From Pseudomonas extremorientalis (GTDB lineage Bacteria; Pseudomonadota; Gammaproteobacteria; Pseudomonadales; Pseudomonadaceae): DNA of 64,000 bases. The position numbers were made by a program, and so were the translations under genes. Below the pieces are notes generated by a model. It was not told the origin of the DNA, did not search any database, and was given only the letters and a program-made list of their open reading frames with translations. The DNA is taken from contig NZ_MDGK01000017.1 of assembly GCF_001870465.1 (NCBI RefSeq), forward strand, positions 62,001-126,000. Direction: 5' to 3'. Below are positions 18,076 to 27,969 of this stretch, in pieces (position 1 is the stretch's first letter; each line of letters starts with the position of its first letter).

Positions 18076-19257
18076 ATGCTTAGTGCCCAAGACCGTGCCA
18101 TCGTCAAATCCACCGTGCCCCTGCTGGAAAGCGGCGGTGAAGCGTTGATCACCCATTTCTACCGCATGATGCTGTCCGAGTACCCGGAAGTCCGCCCGCT
18201 GTTCAACCAGGCTCACCAGGCCAGCGGCGACCAGCCCCGTGCCTTGGCCAATGGCGTGTTGATGTACGCGCGACATATCGACCAACTCGACCAATTGGGC
18301 GACCTGGTGGCCAAGATCATCAACAAGCACGTGGCCCTGCAGATCCTGCCGGAGCATTACCCGATCGTCGGTGCCTGCCTGCTGCGTGCGATTTGCGAAG
18401 TGCTGGGCAGCGAGATTGCCACCCCTGAAGTCATGAGTGCCTGGGGCGCGGCCTACGGCCAACTGGCGGATATCCTGATCGGCGCCGAAGCTGCGATCTA
18501 CGCCGAAAAAGCCCAGGCACCCGGTGGCTGGCGGGGGGCGCGGCCGTTTATCGTGGTCAAGCGCGTGGTCGAGAGCGACGAGATCATCTCCTTCTACTTT
18601 GCCCCTGTGGACAATGGCCCGATCCTCGCGGCCGCGCCGGGCCAGTACATCGGCATGAAGCTGGTGCTCGACGGTGAAGAAGTGCGCCGCAACTACTCCC
18701 TGTCGGCGTTGACCGATAGCGGGATGTATCGCATCAGCGTCAAGCGCGAAGCGGGTGGCCGGGTGTCCAACTACCTGCACGACCAAGTGCATGTCGGTGC
18801 GACCATCGACCTGTTCACGCCGTCGGGCGAGTTCACCCTGGCGGCCAGCGATAAGCCGCTGGTACTGATCAGCGGCGGGGTAGGGATCACACCCACCCTG
18901 CCGATGCTCGAAGCCGCCCTGGCTACCGAGCGCCCGGTGCACTTTATCCACTGTGCACGTAACGGCGGCGTACATGCGTTTCGTGACTGGGTGGACGCCC
19001 TGGCGGCGAAGCATCCGCAACTCAAGCGCTTCTACTGCTACACCGAAGACGATGGGGTGAGCCCTGCGGCGGACAAGGTGGGTTTGCTCAGCCAGGAACA
19101 ACTGGCCGCCTGGCTGCCCGAGCAGCGCGACCTGGACGCCTACTTCCTCGGGCCTAAAGGCTTCATGGCTGCGATCAAGCGCCACCTCAAGGCCCTGGGC
19201 GTGCCTGAGCAGCAAAGCCGCTACGAATTCTTTGGCCCGGCTGCGGCGCTGGAATAG
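18076..19257 (+). CDS. hmpA: Flavohaemoglobin, nitric oxide dioxygenase
   Basis: 393 aa, normal length. The globin domain (1-136) has the proximal His in KIINKHVALQI and a distal YRMMLSEYPEVRP segment. The FAD domain follows (RNYSLSALTDSG), and the NAD domain carries ISGGVGITPTLPML and FLGPKGFM. It converts NO and O2 to nitrate using NAD(P)H and FAD in the cytoplasm. The divergent NorR-type regulator and the sigma-54 promoter indicate NO induction; in P. aeruginosa the gene is called fhp. Confidence 0.96.
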   Translation: MLSAQDRAIVKSTVPLLESGGEALITHFYRMMLSEYPEVRPLFNQAHQASGDQPRALANGVLMYARHIDQLDQLGDLVAKIINKHVALQILPEHYPIVGACLLRAICEVLGSEIATPEVMSAWGAAYGQLADILIGAEAAIYAEKAQAPGGWRGARPFIVVKRVVESDEIISFYFAPVDNGPILAAAPGQYIGMKLVLDGEEVRRNYSLSALTDSGMYRISVKREAGGRVSNYLHDQVHVGATIDLFTPSGEFTLAASDKPLVLISGGVGITPTLPMLEAALATERPVHFIHCARNGGVHAFRDWVDALAAKHPQLKRFYCYTEDDGVSPAADKVGLLSQEQLAAWLPEQRDLDAYFLGPKGFMAAIKRHLKALGVPEQQSRYEFFGPAAALE

Positions 19258-19285
19258 GGTTTAGCCGATACACCGGGTCGGCATC

Positions 19286-19350
19286 ATCGTGGGCAAGCCC
19301 GGCTCCCACAGGGGATCGCATTTCTCTGTGGGAGCCGGGCTTGCCCGCGA
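19286..19350. repeat. REP-type palindromic pair
   Basis: Arms at 19286-19311 and 19325-19350 are inverted copies differing at one base (ATCGTGGGCAAGCCCGGCTC versus its complement), separated by 13 bp. This is the common P. fluorescens-group intergenic repeat and may also terminate transcription of hmpA. Confidence 0.9.
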
Positions 19351-19470
19351 TGGCGTCCGCCCCGTCACAACATTTCTCTGGATTAATCCGCTGTTAACCC
19401 CCCTCTGTTTAAACGGTGGCCTGTGTGTAAACTTGCGCCCATTGGCACAACCAAACAAAGGGATACGGGG

Positions 19471-19977
19471 ATGAGTGACGAATTGCGTTTAGGCAGGGAG
19501 CGGCGCTTTCTGGTGTTGCTGGGCATCATCTGCCTGGCGTTGATCGGCGGTGCGTTGTACATGCAGGTGGTACTCGGCGAGGCGCCATGCCCGCTGTGCA
19601 TCCTGCAACGCTATGCCTTGCTGTTGATCGCGATCTTCGCGTTCATCGGCGCGGCCATGCGTAAAAAAGGTGCGATCACGCTGTTCGAAGGCCTGGTAGT
19701 GCTCAGCGCCCTTGGCGGTGTCGCCGCCGCCGGTCATCACGTGTACACCCAGTTCTTCCCCCAGGTCAGTTGCGGCATCGATGTGCTGCAACCGATCGTC
19801 GATGACCTGCCGCTGGCCAAGGTGTTCCCCCTGGGCTTCCAGGTCGATGGCTTCTGCAGCACACCGTACCCACCCGTACTGGGGCTTTCCCTGGCGCAAT
19901 GGGCATTGGTGGCCTTCGTGCTGACCGTGATCCTGGTACCGCTGGGCATCTATCGCAATCGCCAGCGAAAAGCCTGA
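19471..19977 (+). CDS. dsbB: Disulfide bond formation protein B
   Basis: 168 aa from the ATG at 19471; the frame opens earlier at a GTG but the family begins with a short cytoplasmic tail as here. Four transmembrane helices. The first periplasmic loop holds the redox pair CPLC in APCPLCILQRYAL. The second holds single cysteines in VSCGIDVL and GFCSTPYP. It passes electrons from DsbA to ubiquinone in the inner membrane. It is located just upstream of the quinol oxidase genes but is separated from them by its own terminator. Confidence 0.93.
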   Translation: MSDELRLGRERRFLVLLGIICLALIGGALYMQVVLGEAPCPLCILQRYALLLIAIFAFIGAAMRKKGAITLFEGLVVLSALGGVAAAGHHVYTQFFPQVSCGIDVLQPIVDDLPLAKVFPLGFQVDGFCSTPYPPVLGLSLAQWALVAFVLTVILVPLGIYRNRQRKA

Positions 19978-19990
19978 ATCATTCACTCAA

Positions 19991-20029
19991 ACGCCCCGGC
20001 GCTTCTTCATGAAGGCCGGGGCGTTTTTG
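19991..20029 (+). terminator. Rho-independent terminator after dsbB
   Basis: ACGCCCCGGC and GCCGGGGCGT form a perfect 10-bp stem with a 14-base loop followed by TTTTT. Confidence 0.95.
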
Positions 20030-20768
20030 TGTGTGGGAATTTGTGAACGCAACGTGACGCCGGACAATTTTGGGTGCGCGCAGTGTGCGACATGTTGTCA
20101 CACGGAAGCCGCCGCAGGACGATTCTGACCCGCCGAACACCCGCTTAAATTTGCATAAAACCGCCAAGATGTGCTGTCAGTTCGTGGTGCTGGGAAGGCC
20201 GCGCACCTCGCGCCGCGCCAGGGATTCGGTGATGTCCGAATGCCTTGTTTTATGGGGGGTTTCATCGGTTTGGCAGCCCCTTACACACGGTAAGGGGGGC
20301 GGCACGCTGCCCTATAACACGGCAATTTTTGTGGTTTTTGTTGAGAATCGAACACGATAAGATCGCGAACCGTTGCAATAATGGTGAAGGATTATTGCTG
20401 TAATCGATAAAAATTATTTCTTTATAAGACATGGTTTATACATCGCTAGCTAACTACAATCGCCCGCACTGAATGTCCGGTGCTGTTCAATATTTGAGCA
20501 CTGGAGCGGTCGAAGGGCAGATGGACGGCTCTGTGCGACCCCAAGGTTCCGGCAGCCTTTCAACTATCCGCACCAAATGGAATTGGTCTGTAACAAGGCC
20601 TTTAACCACGAAATCGAATAAGAACTCACCGCAGGTCCGTGAAACGTTCCCTTATGACGTGATGGGCAGGCTCTTATTCAATCGAAGAGAAATGCCAACC
20701 CTTGGCAGGGTGAAGTGTTGGCGATCAAAACCCAACTGCATTGCGCAAGCTGCTTTAGAGGTCGTGAG
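20030..20768. other. Long non-coding region upstream of cyoA
   Basis: About 740 bp without a convincing gene. A perfect hairpin (CCCCTTAC at 20277-20284, GTAAGGGG at 20290-20297) lacks a U tract. An A+T-rich block at about 20398-20450 (ATAAAAATTATTTCTTTATA) is the best place for the cyo promoter. Open frames here are short and have no ribosome site or family resemblance. A long leader or small RNA is possible. Confidence 0.5.
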
Positions 20769-21710
20769 ATGAGTAAAAACAGGTACCCCCGATTACTAGG
20801 CTTTTTGCCGCTGCTTGGCATGATGTTAATGCTGGGAGGCTGCAAGTGGACCTTGATGGACCCGAAAGGACAGATCGGTCTGGATCAACGAAACCTGATC
20901 ATCACCGCCACCCTGCTGATGCTGCTGGTCGTGGTTCCTGTGATCATCATGACCTTCGCCTTCGCCTGGAAATACCGCGCGTCGAACACCAGCGCGACCT
21001 ACGCGCCGAAGTGGTCGCACTCCACCAAGATCGAAATCGCGGTGTGGCTGGTCCCGATCCTCATCATCATCGCCCTGGGTTACATCACCTATAAGTCGAC
21101 CCACGAGCTGGACCCGTACCGTCCGCTGGAGTCCGACGTCAAGCCGATCAACATCGAAGTGGTCGCGCTGGACTGGAAGTGGCTGTTCATCTACCCGGAC
21201 CTGGGTATCGCCACGGTCAACGAGATCAAGTTCCCCGAGCACACCCCGCTCAACTTCCGGATCACCTCCGACGCCGTGATGAACTCGTTCTTCATCCCTG
21301 CCCTGGGTGGCCAGATCTACGCGATGGCAGGCATGCAGACCCGCCTGCACCTGATCGCCAACGAAAAAGCTGAAATGGAAGGCATCTCCGCGAACTACAG
21401 CGGCGCTGGCTTCACCGGCATGAAATTCAAAGCGATCTCGACGAGCCAGGAAGATTTCAACGCCTGGGTAGCCGAAGTCAAGGCCGCACCTAAACAGCTT
21501 GATCAAGCTGAATACGATGCCCTGACCAAACCGAGCCAGAACAACCCAGTCGCCCTGTACTCCGCGTATGAGCCGAACCTGTTTCAGAAAATCGTCGACA
21601 AGTACGAAGGTATGAAGCCAGGCAAGCCGGTCAAGCACGAGAAGAAAGAAGTGGCCGTGGTTGAAGGTTCTGACACGGGCTCGCATTCAACTGCTGGGGC
21701 AGAGGAGTAA
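20769..21710 (+). CDS. cyoA: Cytochrome bo3 ubiquinol oxidase subunit II
   Basis: 313 aa from the ATG at 20769 (GAGG at 20758-20761). The signal peptide ends in the lipobox LGGC, so it is an acylated inner-membrane protein, followed by two transmembrane helices (ITATLLMLLVVVPVIIMTF and IEIAVWLVPILIIIALGY). The periplasmic cupredoxin domain follows, with VVALDWKWLFIYPDLGIA. CuA ligands are absent, as normal for quinol oxidases. It heads the cyoABCDE operon, 3 bp from cyoB. Confidence 0.96.
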   Translation: MSKNRYPRLLGFLPLLGMMLMLGGCKWTLMDPKGQIGLDQRNLIITATLLMLLVVVPVIIMTFAFAWKYRASNTSATYAPKWSHSTKIEIAVWLVPILIIIALGYITYKSTHELDPYRPLESDVKPINIEVVALDWKWLFIYPDLGIATVNEIKFPEHTPLNFRITSDAVMNSFFIPALGGQIYAMAGMQTRLHLIANEKAEMEGISANYSGAGFTGMKFKAISTSQEDFNAWVAEVKAAPKQLDQAEYDALTKPSQNNPVALYSAYEPNLFQKIVDKYEGMKPGKPVKHEKKEVAVVEGSDTGSHSTAGAEE

Positions 21711-21713
21711 ACG

Positions 21714-23732
21714 ATGTTTGGTAAATTAAGTTGGGATGCGGTCCCGTTCCACGAGCCGATCGTGATGGTGACCATCGCCATGATCGCGCTGGGTGGTCTG
21801 GCACTGTTTGCAGCAATCACTTATTTCAAGAAGTGGACCTACCTGTGGACCGAGTGGCTGACGTCCGTCGACCACAAGAAAATCGGCGTCATGTACGTCA
21901 TCGTTGCCATGGTCATGCTGCTGCGTGGTTTTGCCGACGCCATCATGATGCGTACCCAGTTGGCCATGGCCACCGAGGGTTCGCCTGGCTACCTGCCACC
22001 TGAACACTATGACCAGATCTTCACCGCCCACGGTGTGATCATGATCATCTTCATGGCGATGCCATTCTTCACCGGCCTGATGAACCTTGCCTTGCCGCTG
22101 CAGATCGGTGCCCGTGACGTTGCCTACCCGTTCCTGAACTCCCTGAGCTTCTGGCTGCTGGTTTCCGGTGTTGTGCTGATCAACGTGTCCCTGGGCGTCG
22201 GCGAATTCGCCAAGACCGGTTGGGTTGCGTATCCGCCATTGTCGGGGATCCAGTACAGCCCGGGCGTGGGTGTGGACTACTACATCTGGGCGCTACAGTT
22301 ATCAGGGCTCGGGACGACATTGACGGGGGTCAATTTCCTGGCCACCGTCCTGAAAATGCGCGCCCCTGGCATGAAACTGATGGACATGCCGATCTTCACC
22401 TGGACCTGCACCTGGGCCAACGTCCTGATCGTGGCTTCGTTCCCGATCCTGGCCGCTACCATGGCGCTGCTGTCGCTTGACCGTTACCTGGATTTCCACA
22501 TTTTCACCAACGAACTTGGTGGCAATCCAATGATGTACGTGAACCTGTTCTGGGCATGGGGTCACCCTGAGGTGTACATCCTGATCCTGCCAGCGTTCGG
22601 TATCTTCTCCGAAGTGATCTCGACCTTTACCGGCAAGCGCCTGTTCGGTCACCACTCGATGGTCTACGCATCGGGCGCGATCTCCGTACTGGGCTTCATG
22701 GTGTGGCTGCACCACTTCTTCACCATGGGTTCGGGCGCCAGCGTCAACGCCTTCTTCGGCCTGGCGACGATGCTGATTTCCATCCCGACGGGGGTGAAGC
22801 TATTCAACTGGCTGTTCACCATCTACCACGGCCGTCTGCGTATCACCAGCCAGGTTCTGTGGACCCTGGGCTTCATGGTGACTTTCGCCATCGGCGGCAT
22901 GACCGGCGTACTGCTGGCCATCCCGGGTGCTGACTTCGTCCTGCACAACAGCCTGTTCGTGATCGCTCACTTCCACAACGTGATCATCGGCGGTGCGGTA
23001 TTCGGTTACATCGCTGGTTTCAGCTTCTACTTCCCGAAAGCGTTCGGCTTCAAGCTGCACGAAGGTTGGGGCAAGGCTGCATTCTGGTTCTGGATCTCGG
23101 GCTTCTTCGTCGCGTTCATGCCGCTCTACGCCTTGGGCTTCATGGGCATGACCCGTCGTCTGAACGCCACTACCAACCCTGAGTGGGTGCCGTACCTGTA
23201 CGTCGCCATGTTCGGTGCGGTGATGATCGCCGTGGGTATCGCCTGCCAGCTGATCCAGCTGTACGTGAGTATCCGTGACCGTAAGCAGAACGCTTGCGAA
23301 TCCGGCGACCCATGGAATGGCCACACCCTGGAATGGTCGACTTCGTCGCCACCGCCGTTCTACAACTTCGCCGTGATCCCTACCGCGAACACCATTGATG
23401 CGTTCACCGAAGCCAAGGAAGACGGTACTGCGTACCAGCGTCCGAAGCACTACGAACCTATCCACATGCCAAACAACACCGCCACTGGTGTGGTGATGGG
23501 CGCGCTCTTGACTGTGTTCGGTTTCGCGATGATCTGGCACATCTGGTGGCTGGCAATCGTGAGCCTGGTGGGCACTATCGGTTACTTCATCATTCACGCT
23601 GCCCGTGATGATCAAGGCTACATGGTGCCGGTCGAGACGATCGAGCGCATCGAAGCCGAGCAGCACGCTCGCCTGGTAGCCGAGAAGAAGATCCCGGCCA
23701 ACCGTGTTGAAACCTCGTTGGAACAGGCTTAA
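21714..23732 (+). CDS. cyoB: Cytochrome bo3 ubiquinol oxidase subunit I
   Basis: 672 aa, the usual length, with about 15 transmembrane helices. The low-spin haem b ligand is in [15 protein letters not shown]. The CuB/Tyr region is [17 protein letters not shown] and the HH pair is in [13 protein letters not shown]. The high- and low-spin haem ligands at the end are in [11 protein letters not shown]. It reduces O2 to water at the haem o3-CuB centre and pumps protons. Second gene of the cyo operon. Confidence 0.98.
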   Translation: MFGKLSWDAVPFHEPIVMVTIAMIALGGLALFAAITYFKKWTYLWTEWLTSVDHKKIGVMYVIVAMVMLLRGFADAIMMRTQLAMATEGSPGYLPPEHYDQIFTAHGVIMIIFMAMPFFTGLMNLALPLQIGARDVAYPFLNSLSFWLLVSGVVLINVSLGVGEFAKTGWVAYPPLSGIQYSPGVGVDYYIWALQLSGLGTTLTGVNFLATVLKMRAPGMKLMDMPIFTWTCTWANVLIVASFPILAATMALLSLDRYLDFHIFTNELGGNPMMYVNLFWAWGHPEVYILILPAFGIFSEVISTFTGKRLFGHHSMVYASGAISVLGFMVWLHHFFTMGSGASVNAFFGLATMLISIPTGVKLFNWLFTIYHGRLRITSQVLWTLGFMVTFAIGGMTGVLLAIPGADFVLHNSLFVIAHFHNVIIGGAVFGYIAGFSFYFPKAFGFKLHEGWGKAAFWFWISGFFVAFMPLYALGFMGMTRRLNATTNPEWVPYLYVAMFGAVMIAVGIACQLIQLYVSIRDRKQNACESGDPWNGHTLEWSTSSPPPFYNFAVIPTANTIDAFTEAKEDGTAYQRPKHYEPIHMPNNTATGVVMGALLTVFGFAMIWHIWWLAIVSLVGTIGYFIIHAARDDQGYMVPVETIERIEAEQHARLVAEKKIPANRVETSLEQA

Positions 23733-23735
23733 ACC

Positions 23736-24362
23736 ATGTCGAACTTAGTGACCAATGCTGGACACGCCCATGTCGATGACCATGGGCACGATGACCATCA
23801 CCACGACTCGGGGCCGATGACCGTTTTCGGTTTCTGGCTCTACCTGATGACCGACTGCATCTTGTTTGCGTCGATCTTCGCGGTGTACGCGGTACTGGTA
23901 AACAACGTAGCGGGTGGCCCGTCGGGCCACGACATCTTCGAACTGCCTTACGTGCTCGGCGAAACCGCCTTGCTGTTGTTCAGTTCGATCACCTACGGCT
24001 TCGCCATGTTGGCCTTCTACAAGGGCAACAAGAAAGGCGTACTGAGCTGGTTGGCCCTGACCTTCCTGTTCGGCCTGGGCTTCATCGGCATGGAGATCAA
24101 CGAGTTCCACCTGCTGATCTCCGAAGGCTACGGCCCGCACCGTTCCGGCTTCCTGTCCGCGTTCTTCACGCTGGTAGGCACCCACGGTCTGCACGTGTCT
24201 GCCGGCCTGCTGTGGATGGCGGTGATGATGTATCAGGTCAATAAGCACGGCCTGACCAACACCAACAAGACTCGCCTGACCTGCCTGAGCCTGTTCTGGC
24301 ACTTCCTGGACGTGGTCTGGATCTGCGTCTTCACCGTTGTTTACCTGATGGGGACTCTGTAA
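23736..24362 (+). CDS. cyoC: Cytochrome bo3 ubiquinol oxidase subunit III
   Basis: 208 aa, five transmembrane helices after a His-rich N-terminus ([15 protein letters not shown]). The family segments [14 protein letters not shown] and [19 protein letters not shown] are present. It stabilises the catalytic core. The His-rich tail is longer than that of E. coli CyoC. The stop overlaps the cyoD start (TAATG). Confidence 0.96.
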   Translation: MSNLVTNAGHAHVDDHGHDDHHHDSGPMTVFGFWLYLMTDCILFASIFAVYAVLVNNVAGGPSGHDIFELPYVLGETALLLFSSITYGFAMLAFYKGNKKGVLSWLALTFLFGLGFIGMEINEFHLLISEGYGPHRSGFLSAFFTLVGTHGLHVSAGLLWMAVMMYQVNKHGLTNTNKTRLTCLSLFWHFLDVVWICVFTVVYLMGTL

Positions 24363-24703
24363 TGGCTAATGCACACTCCCATGACCATGACAGCCATGAT
24401 GCAAGCCACGGCAGCGTCAAGTCGTACGCCATCGGCTTCATCCTGTCGGTAATCCTGACGCTCATCCCGTTCGGTCTGGTGATGTACCCGACCCTGCCGA
24501 AGTCGATCACCTTGATGATCGTGCTGGCATTCGCGGTGATTCAGGTTCTGGTGCACCTGGTGTACTTCCTGCACCTGGACCGTTCCAAGGAGCAGCGCGA
24601 CAACGTGGTTGCGTTCGTGTTCGCAGGGATCGTAATCGTACTGCTGGTTGGCCTGTCGATATGGATCATGTTCAGCATCCATACGTTCATGATGGCGAAG
24701 TGA
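24362..24703 (+). CDS. cyoD: Cytochrome bo3 ubiquinol oxidase subunit IV
   Basis: 113 aa with three transmembrane helices (SYAIGFILSVILTLIPFGLV and two more) after a His-rich N-terminus. VLVHLVYFLHLDRSKEQR is the family signature. It is an assembly or stability subunit of the bo3 oxidase, translationally coupled to cyoC. Confidence 0.95.
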   Translation: MANAHSHDHDSHDASHGSVKSYAIGFILSVILTLIPFGLVMYPTLPKSITLMIVLAFAVIQVLVHLVYFLHLDRSKEQRDNVVAFVFAGIVIVLLVGLSIWIMFSIHTFMMAK

Positions 24704-24714
24704 GGTAAGACCCG

Positions 24715-25602
24715 ATGTCGCTTAAGCACTTTATCCAAATCACCAAACCGGGGATCATTTTCGGTAACGTGCTTTCTGTGGCGGGCGGTTTCTTCCTGGC
24801 CTCCAAGGGACATGTCGATCTGGCCATCTTCCTGGCTGCAATGATCGGTACGTCCCTGGTGGTAGCTTCCGGATGTGTGTTCAACAACTGCATCGACCGT
24901 GACATCGATATCAAGATGGAGCGCACCAAGAATCGTGTGCTGGTCCAGGGCCTCATCTCCCTGAAACTGGCACTGATCTACGCGACCGTCCTGGGTGTTG
25001 CCGGTGTGGCGTTGTTGTACAAGGTGGCCAACCCGCTGGCGGCGCTGTTTGCCGTGATCGGTTTTGTCATCTACGTCGGCCTCTACAGCCTGTACCTCAA
25101 GCGCAAGTCGGTTCACGGCACGCTGGTGGGCAGTCTGTCGGGGGCGATGCCGCCGGTGATTGGTTATGTGGCTGTGACCAATAGCTTCGACATGGCCGCG
25201 CTGACGCTACTGGTGATGTTCAGCCTGTGGCAGATGCCGCATTCCTACGCCATCGCGATTTTCCGCTTCAACGACTACCTGGCTGCTTCGATTCCGGTAT
25301 TGCCGGTAAAACGGGGTATCCAGGTCGCCAAGAAACACATCCTGCTGTACATCCTGGCCTTCCTCGTGGCGACCTTGATGTTGACCTTCAGTGGCTACGC
25401 CGGCATGAGCTACCTTGCCGTTGCCGCCGCCATGGGCATGTACTGGTTGTACATGGCCTGGACCGGCTACAAGGCGGTGGATGACACCGTCTGGGCGCGC
25501 AAGCTGTTCGTGTTCTCGATCTTCACCATCACCGCGCTGAGCGTGATGATGTCCCTGGATTTCCAAGTGCCGAAAGAGCTGTTGTTGACCTACGCTCACT
25601 GA
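24715..25602 (+). CDS. cyoE: Protohaem IX farnesyltransferase (haem O synthase)
   Basis: 295 aa UbiA-type prenyltransferase with about nine membrane helices. The first Asp-rich motif is [18 protein letters not shown] (prenyl diphosphate and Mg binding), and [19 protein letters not shown] follows. It adds the farnesyl group to haem b, making haem O for CyoB. Last gene of the operon, followed by a terminator. Confidence 0.97.
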   Translation: MSLKHFIQITKPGIIFGNVLSVAGGFFLASKGHVDLAIFLAAMIGTSLVVASGCVFNNCIDRDIDIKMERTKNRVLVQGLISLKLALIYATVLGVAGVALLYKVANPLAALFAVIGFVIYVGLYSLYLKRKSVHGTLVGSLSGAMPPVIGYVAVTNSFDMAALTLLVMFSLWQMPHSYAIAIFRFNDYLAASIPVLPVKRGIQVAKKHILLYILAFLVATLMLTFSGYAGMSYLAVAAAMGMYWLYMAWTGYKAVDDTVWARKLFVFSIFTITALSVMMSLDFQVPKELLLTYAH

Positions 25603-25616
25603 GTGGTCCCGCAGTG

Positions 25617-25653
25617 AAAAAGCCCCGCCTTCGAGAGAAGCGCGGGGCTTTTT
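25617..25653 (+). terminator. Rho-independent terminator of the cyo operon
   Basis: AGCCCCGC (25621-25628) pairs with GCGGGGCT (25642-25649), flanked by AAAA before and TTTT after. Confidence 0.93.
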
Positions 25654-25746
25654 CTTGGACGGGGTTTAAATCCCCGGCTGCGTTTATCGTCATACCCCTC
25701 AGTACGTGCTGTGCGAATCCATCACCCGCCTACAAGGAGTAGCCCT

Positions 25747-26829
25747 ATGGTCAGCGTAAGTCGTCGGTCCCTTCTCGCCCTGGGCGCCGCCCTGCCTCTG
25801 CTGGGGCGCCTCGATTGGGCGGTTGCCAGCCCGCCGACCAAGATTGACAAGGTGCTGCTCAACTACAACGAAAGCCCCTATGGGCCCTCTCAGGTCGCCC
25901 GCGAAGCCATGCAGAAGGGAATCGCCACAGCCGGGCGTTATCCCTACAAACACATGTACGCCCTGGCCGGGCTGTTTGCCCAGCAGCAGGGGATTGCCGA
26001 AGAACAGGTGGCGGTATTTGCCGGCTCCATGGCTGCACTGCGCTATGCCGTTCTGGCATTCACCAGCGAGACCCGCGGTCTGGTGATGGCTACGCCATCC
26101 TACGAAGTGCCACGTCAGGCGGCGCAGGCGAACAAGGCCTCGGTCAAGGAAGTCAGCCTCAACGCCGACCACGCCCACGACATCCCGGCCATGCTCGCTG
26201 CCGACCCCCAGGCCGGCATGCTCTACCTGTGCAACCCCAACAACCCGACCGGCACCGTGACGCCCACCGACGCCATCCGCCAGGCCTTGGCACACAAACC
26301 CGAAGGCAGCGTGTTGGTGGTGGATGAGGCCTATATCGACTTCGCCAATACGCCCAGCGTGGTCAGTTGGGTCAAGGACCACGATGACCTGCTGGTGCTG
26401 CGCACCTTCTCGAAAATCTACGGCATGGCCGGTGCCCGCCTGGGCCTGGCGGTCGGTCATCCGGCGCTGCTGGAACGCCTGGCCGTGTTTGGAGGTGACA
26501 ACGTCCCGGCGGGCAGCACGTTGCTGGGCGGCCTCGCCAGCCTGGAGGACGTGAAGCTGTTGCCGCAACGCAAAGCCCTCAACAATCAACTGCGTGATGA
26601 GACCGTGGCGTGGTTGAAAGGCCGGGGTTTCACCTGCACCGCGTCACAGGCCAACTGCTTCATGATCGACGTGAAGCAACCGGCGGAGCAGGTGATCGAA
26701 AAGCTGGCGGCGCAAGGTGTGATGATCGGCCGGGTGTTTAAAAGCTGGCCGCAGTGGGTACGGGTGACGGTGGGGGACAAGCAGGATATGGCGCGGTTTC
26801 GCGAGGTGTTTGCGCAGCAGGTCAGTTGA
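25747..26829 (+). CDS. Exported HisC-like pyridoxal-phosphate aminotransferase
   Basis: 360 aa from the ATG at 25747 (AAGGAGT upstream). The N-terminus MVSVSRRSLLALGAALPLLG is a twin-arginine-type signal, so the protein should be folded and exported to the periplasm. The body is a class I/II aminotransferase close to histidinol-phosphate aminotransferase: LNYNESPYGPS, CNPNNPTGTV, DEAYIDFA and the PLP lysine in FSKIYGMAGARLG. Histidine synthesis is cytoplasmic, so the exported form must serve another, unknown role. It is monocistronic, between the cyo terminator and a REP-like palindrome. Confidence 0.85.
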   Translation: MVSVSRRSLLALGAALPLLGRLDWAVASPPTKIDKVLLNYNESPYGPSQVAREAMQKGIATAGRYPYKHMYALAGLFAQQQGIAEEQVAVFAGSMAALRYAVLAFTSETRGLVMATPSYEVPRQAAQANKASVKEVSLNADHAHDIPAMLAADPQAGMLYLCNPNNPTGTVTPTDAIRQALAHKPEGSVLVVDEAYIDFANTPSVVSWVKDHDDLLVLRTFSKIYGMAGARLGLAVGHPALLERLAVFGGDNVPAGSTLLGGLASLEDVKLLPQRKALNNQLRDETVAWLKGRGFTCTASQANCFMIDVKQPAEQVIEKLAAQGVMIGRVFKSWPQWVRVTVGDKQDMARFREVFAQQVS

Positions 26830-26843
26830 CGCGACGCCGAACA

Positions 26844-26875
26844 CATGTGAGAGCGGGCGTGCTCGCTCCCACATG
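26844..26875. repeat. REP-like palindrome between convergent genes
   Basis: CATGTGAGAGCG (26844-26855) and CGCTCCCACATG (26864-26875) pair with one mismatch. It lies between two convergent genes and could terminate both. Confidence 0.7.
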
Positions 26876-26916
26876 GTACCCAGCAGTGTTGCGGATTAAA
26901 GGGTTGGGATTAAGGG

Positions 26917-27636
26917 TTACTGCTGCGCGATGCTGTACCCATCAAACGCCGTCTGCTGCTGCAACGCGGTAATCACGCTCTTGCGGTTCAAAGGCTGTTC
27001 GGCACCGGCGTTATCCACAAAGCTCTCGACTTCCAGCTCCGCTTCATCGCCTTCACCCACAAAGCTGAAGCCCAGGAACTCGAACGCCTCACGGTCAACG
27101 TTCAGTTTCGAGCGCGGCGTGCGCAGCGGCAGGGTGACGCTGATGCCATCCTTGCTGATCACAAACACTTCGGCTTCTTTCTTCGGGCGGGATGCCTTGC
27201 TCTTGCCGGCGCTCGGGTTGCTGATGGCCTGGTGGCTCTGGTTCAGCACTTTCAACGCCAGGCCGTAGACCAGCTCCTGGAACTCGGGGTCGTCCTTGAA
27301 GCAGGACAGGATGCGGCTGATGGAGAACTGGCTGCTCAAGTTTTCCAGGGCAGCGTTGTCGGCGGCCTCGGCGTCCTTGAGCTGTTTGAGCTGACCCATC
27401 AGGTCGTAGGCCTTGTCGTCGTCGAAGGCATCGTGGGCCTGACGGATGGCCACGCGCAGTTCGCGGATCTGGTCGCTTTCCTTGGAGGTGTGGAACGCGT
27501 CCAGCACCATCTCGCTGATGATCTTGGCGGCGGGCAGATGCTGTGAAAGATTGATGGCGTTTTCGTATTCGGCTTTGGCGTGCAAGGCGACGACGGATTC
27601 TTCGGTGGCAGATTGTTCGGTGTAAGAATCGGACAT
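26917..27636 (-). CDS. Conserved-looking protein of unknown function
   Basis: 239 aa, cytoplasmic, not recognised. The N-terminal 130 residues are mostly alpha-helical with charged and Ala/Leu-rich segments (LRVAIRQAHDAFDDDKAYDL, LKQLKDAEAADNAALENL). A Lys/Ser/Pro linker (SAGKSKASRPKKEAE) joins a beta-rich C-terminal part (VFVISKDGISVTLPLRTP onward). Codon use is like that of the neighbours, so it is a resident gene. It has no operon partners. Confidence 0.7.
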   Translation of the reverse strand: MSDSYTEQSATEESVVALHAKAEYENAINLSQHLPAAKIISEMVLDAFHTSKESDQIRELRVAIRQAHDAFDDDKAYDLMGQLKQLKDAEAADNAALENLSSQFSISRILSCFKDDPEFQELVYGLALKVLNQSHQAISNPSAGKSKASRPKKEAEVFVISKDGISVTLPLRTPRSKLNVDREAFEFLGFSFVGEGDEAELEVESFVDNAGAEQPLNRKSVITALQQQTAFDGYSIAQQ

Positions 27637-27837
27637 TGAAATTTCACTACTTCAGTAAACGAGGACAAAAAAGCGTCGGGCATTTTCAGGGGGGAGGGAG
27701 GTCAGGTCAAGGCAGCACACTGCCTTTGAGGTTCCGCTGATCCATATCAAGTGGCTGCTTGGGGAATTTCGCGACAACAAGCCTGGGGCTTGGCTGGCCC
27801 TGGTGATCTGCCTGATCACGCATAAAAACAATTGCAG

Positions 27838-27872
27838 ACCTGAACCGAGGAGACCACTCCAGGTCAGGTTTT
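27838..27872 (+). terminator. Stem-loop with T tract, attenuator-like
   Basis: ACCTGA pairs with TCAGGT, with inner pairs CC/GG and GGAG/CTCC, followed directly by TTTT and then by the ribosome site of a micro-ORF. It could be a terminator, attenuator or part of a small RNA. Confidence 0.5.
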
Positions 27873-27886
27873 AAAGGAGTATTGCG

Positions 27887-27937
27887 ATGTTCTCGGGACA
27901 ACCGCGCCCGGACTTCCCCGACAAGGTCAAGGACTAG
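27887..27937 (+). CDS. Micro-ORF, 16 codons, strong ribosome site
   Basis: MFSGQPRPDFPDKVKD, ending in TAG. AAGGAG at 27874-27879 is at ideal distance, which is better than many genes here. The frame continues after the TAG with 11 codons (PNGGRPVDARY) and a second TAG. It is not a recognised leader peptide. It may be a real small protein, a truncated one, or chance. Confidence 0.3.
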   Translation: MFSGQPRPDFPDKVKD

Positions 27938-27969
27938 CCGAACGGCGGCAGGCCCGTGGATGCGCGCTA

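Larger units (their letters stand above)
27637..27969. other. Non-coding stretch with hairpin and micro-ORF
   Basis: No ordinary gene. It contains a small inverted repeat GTGATC-N5-GATCAC at 27803-27819, the stem-loop at 27838-27869 and the 16-codon ORF described separately. Possibly a small RNA or leader locus. Confidence 0.45.
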
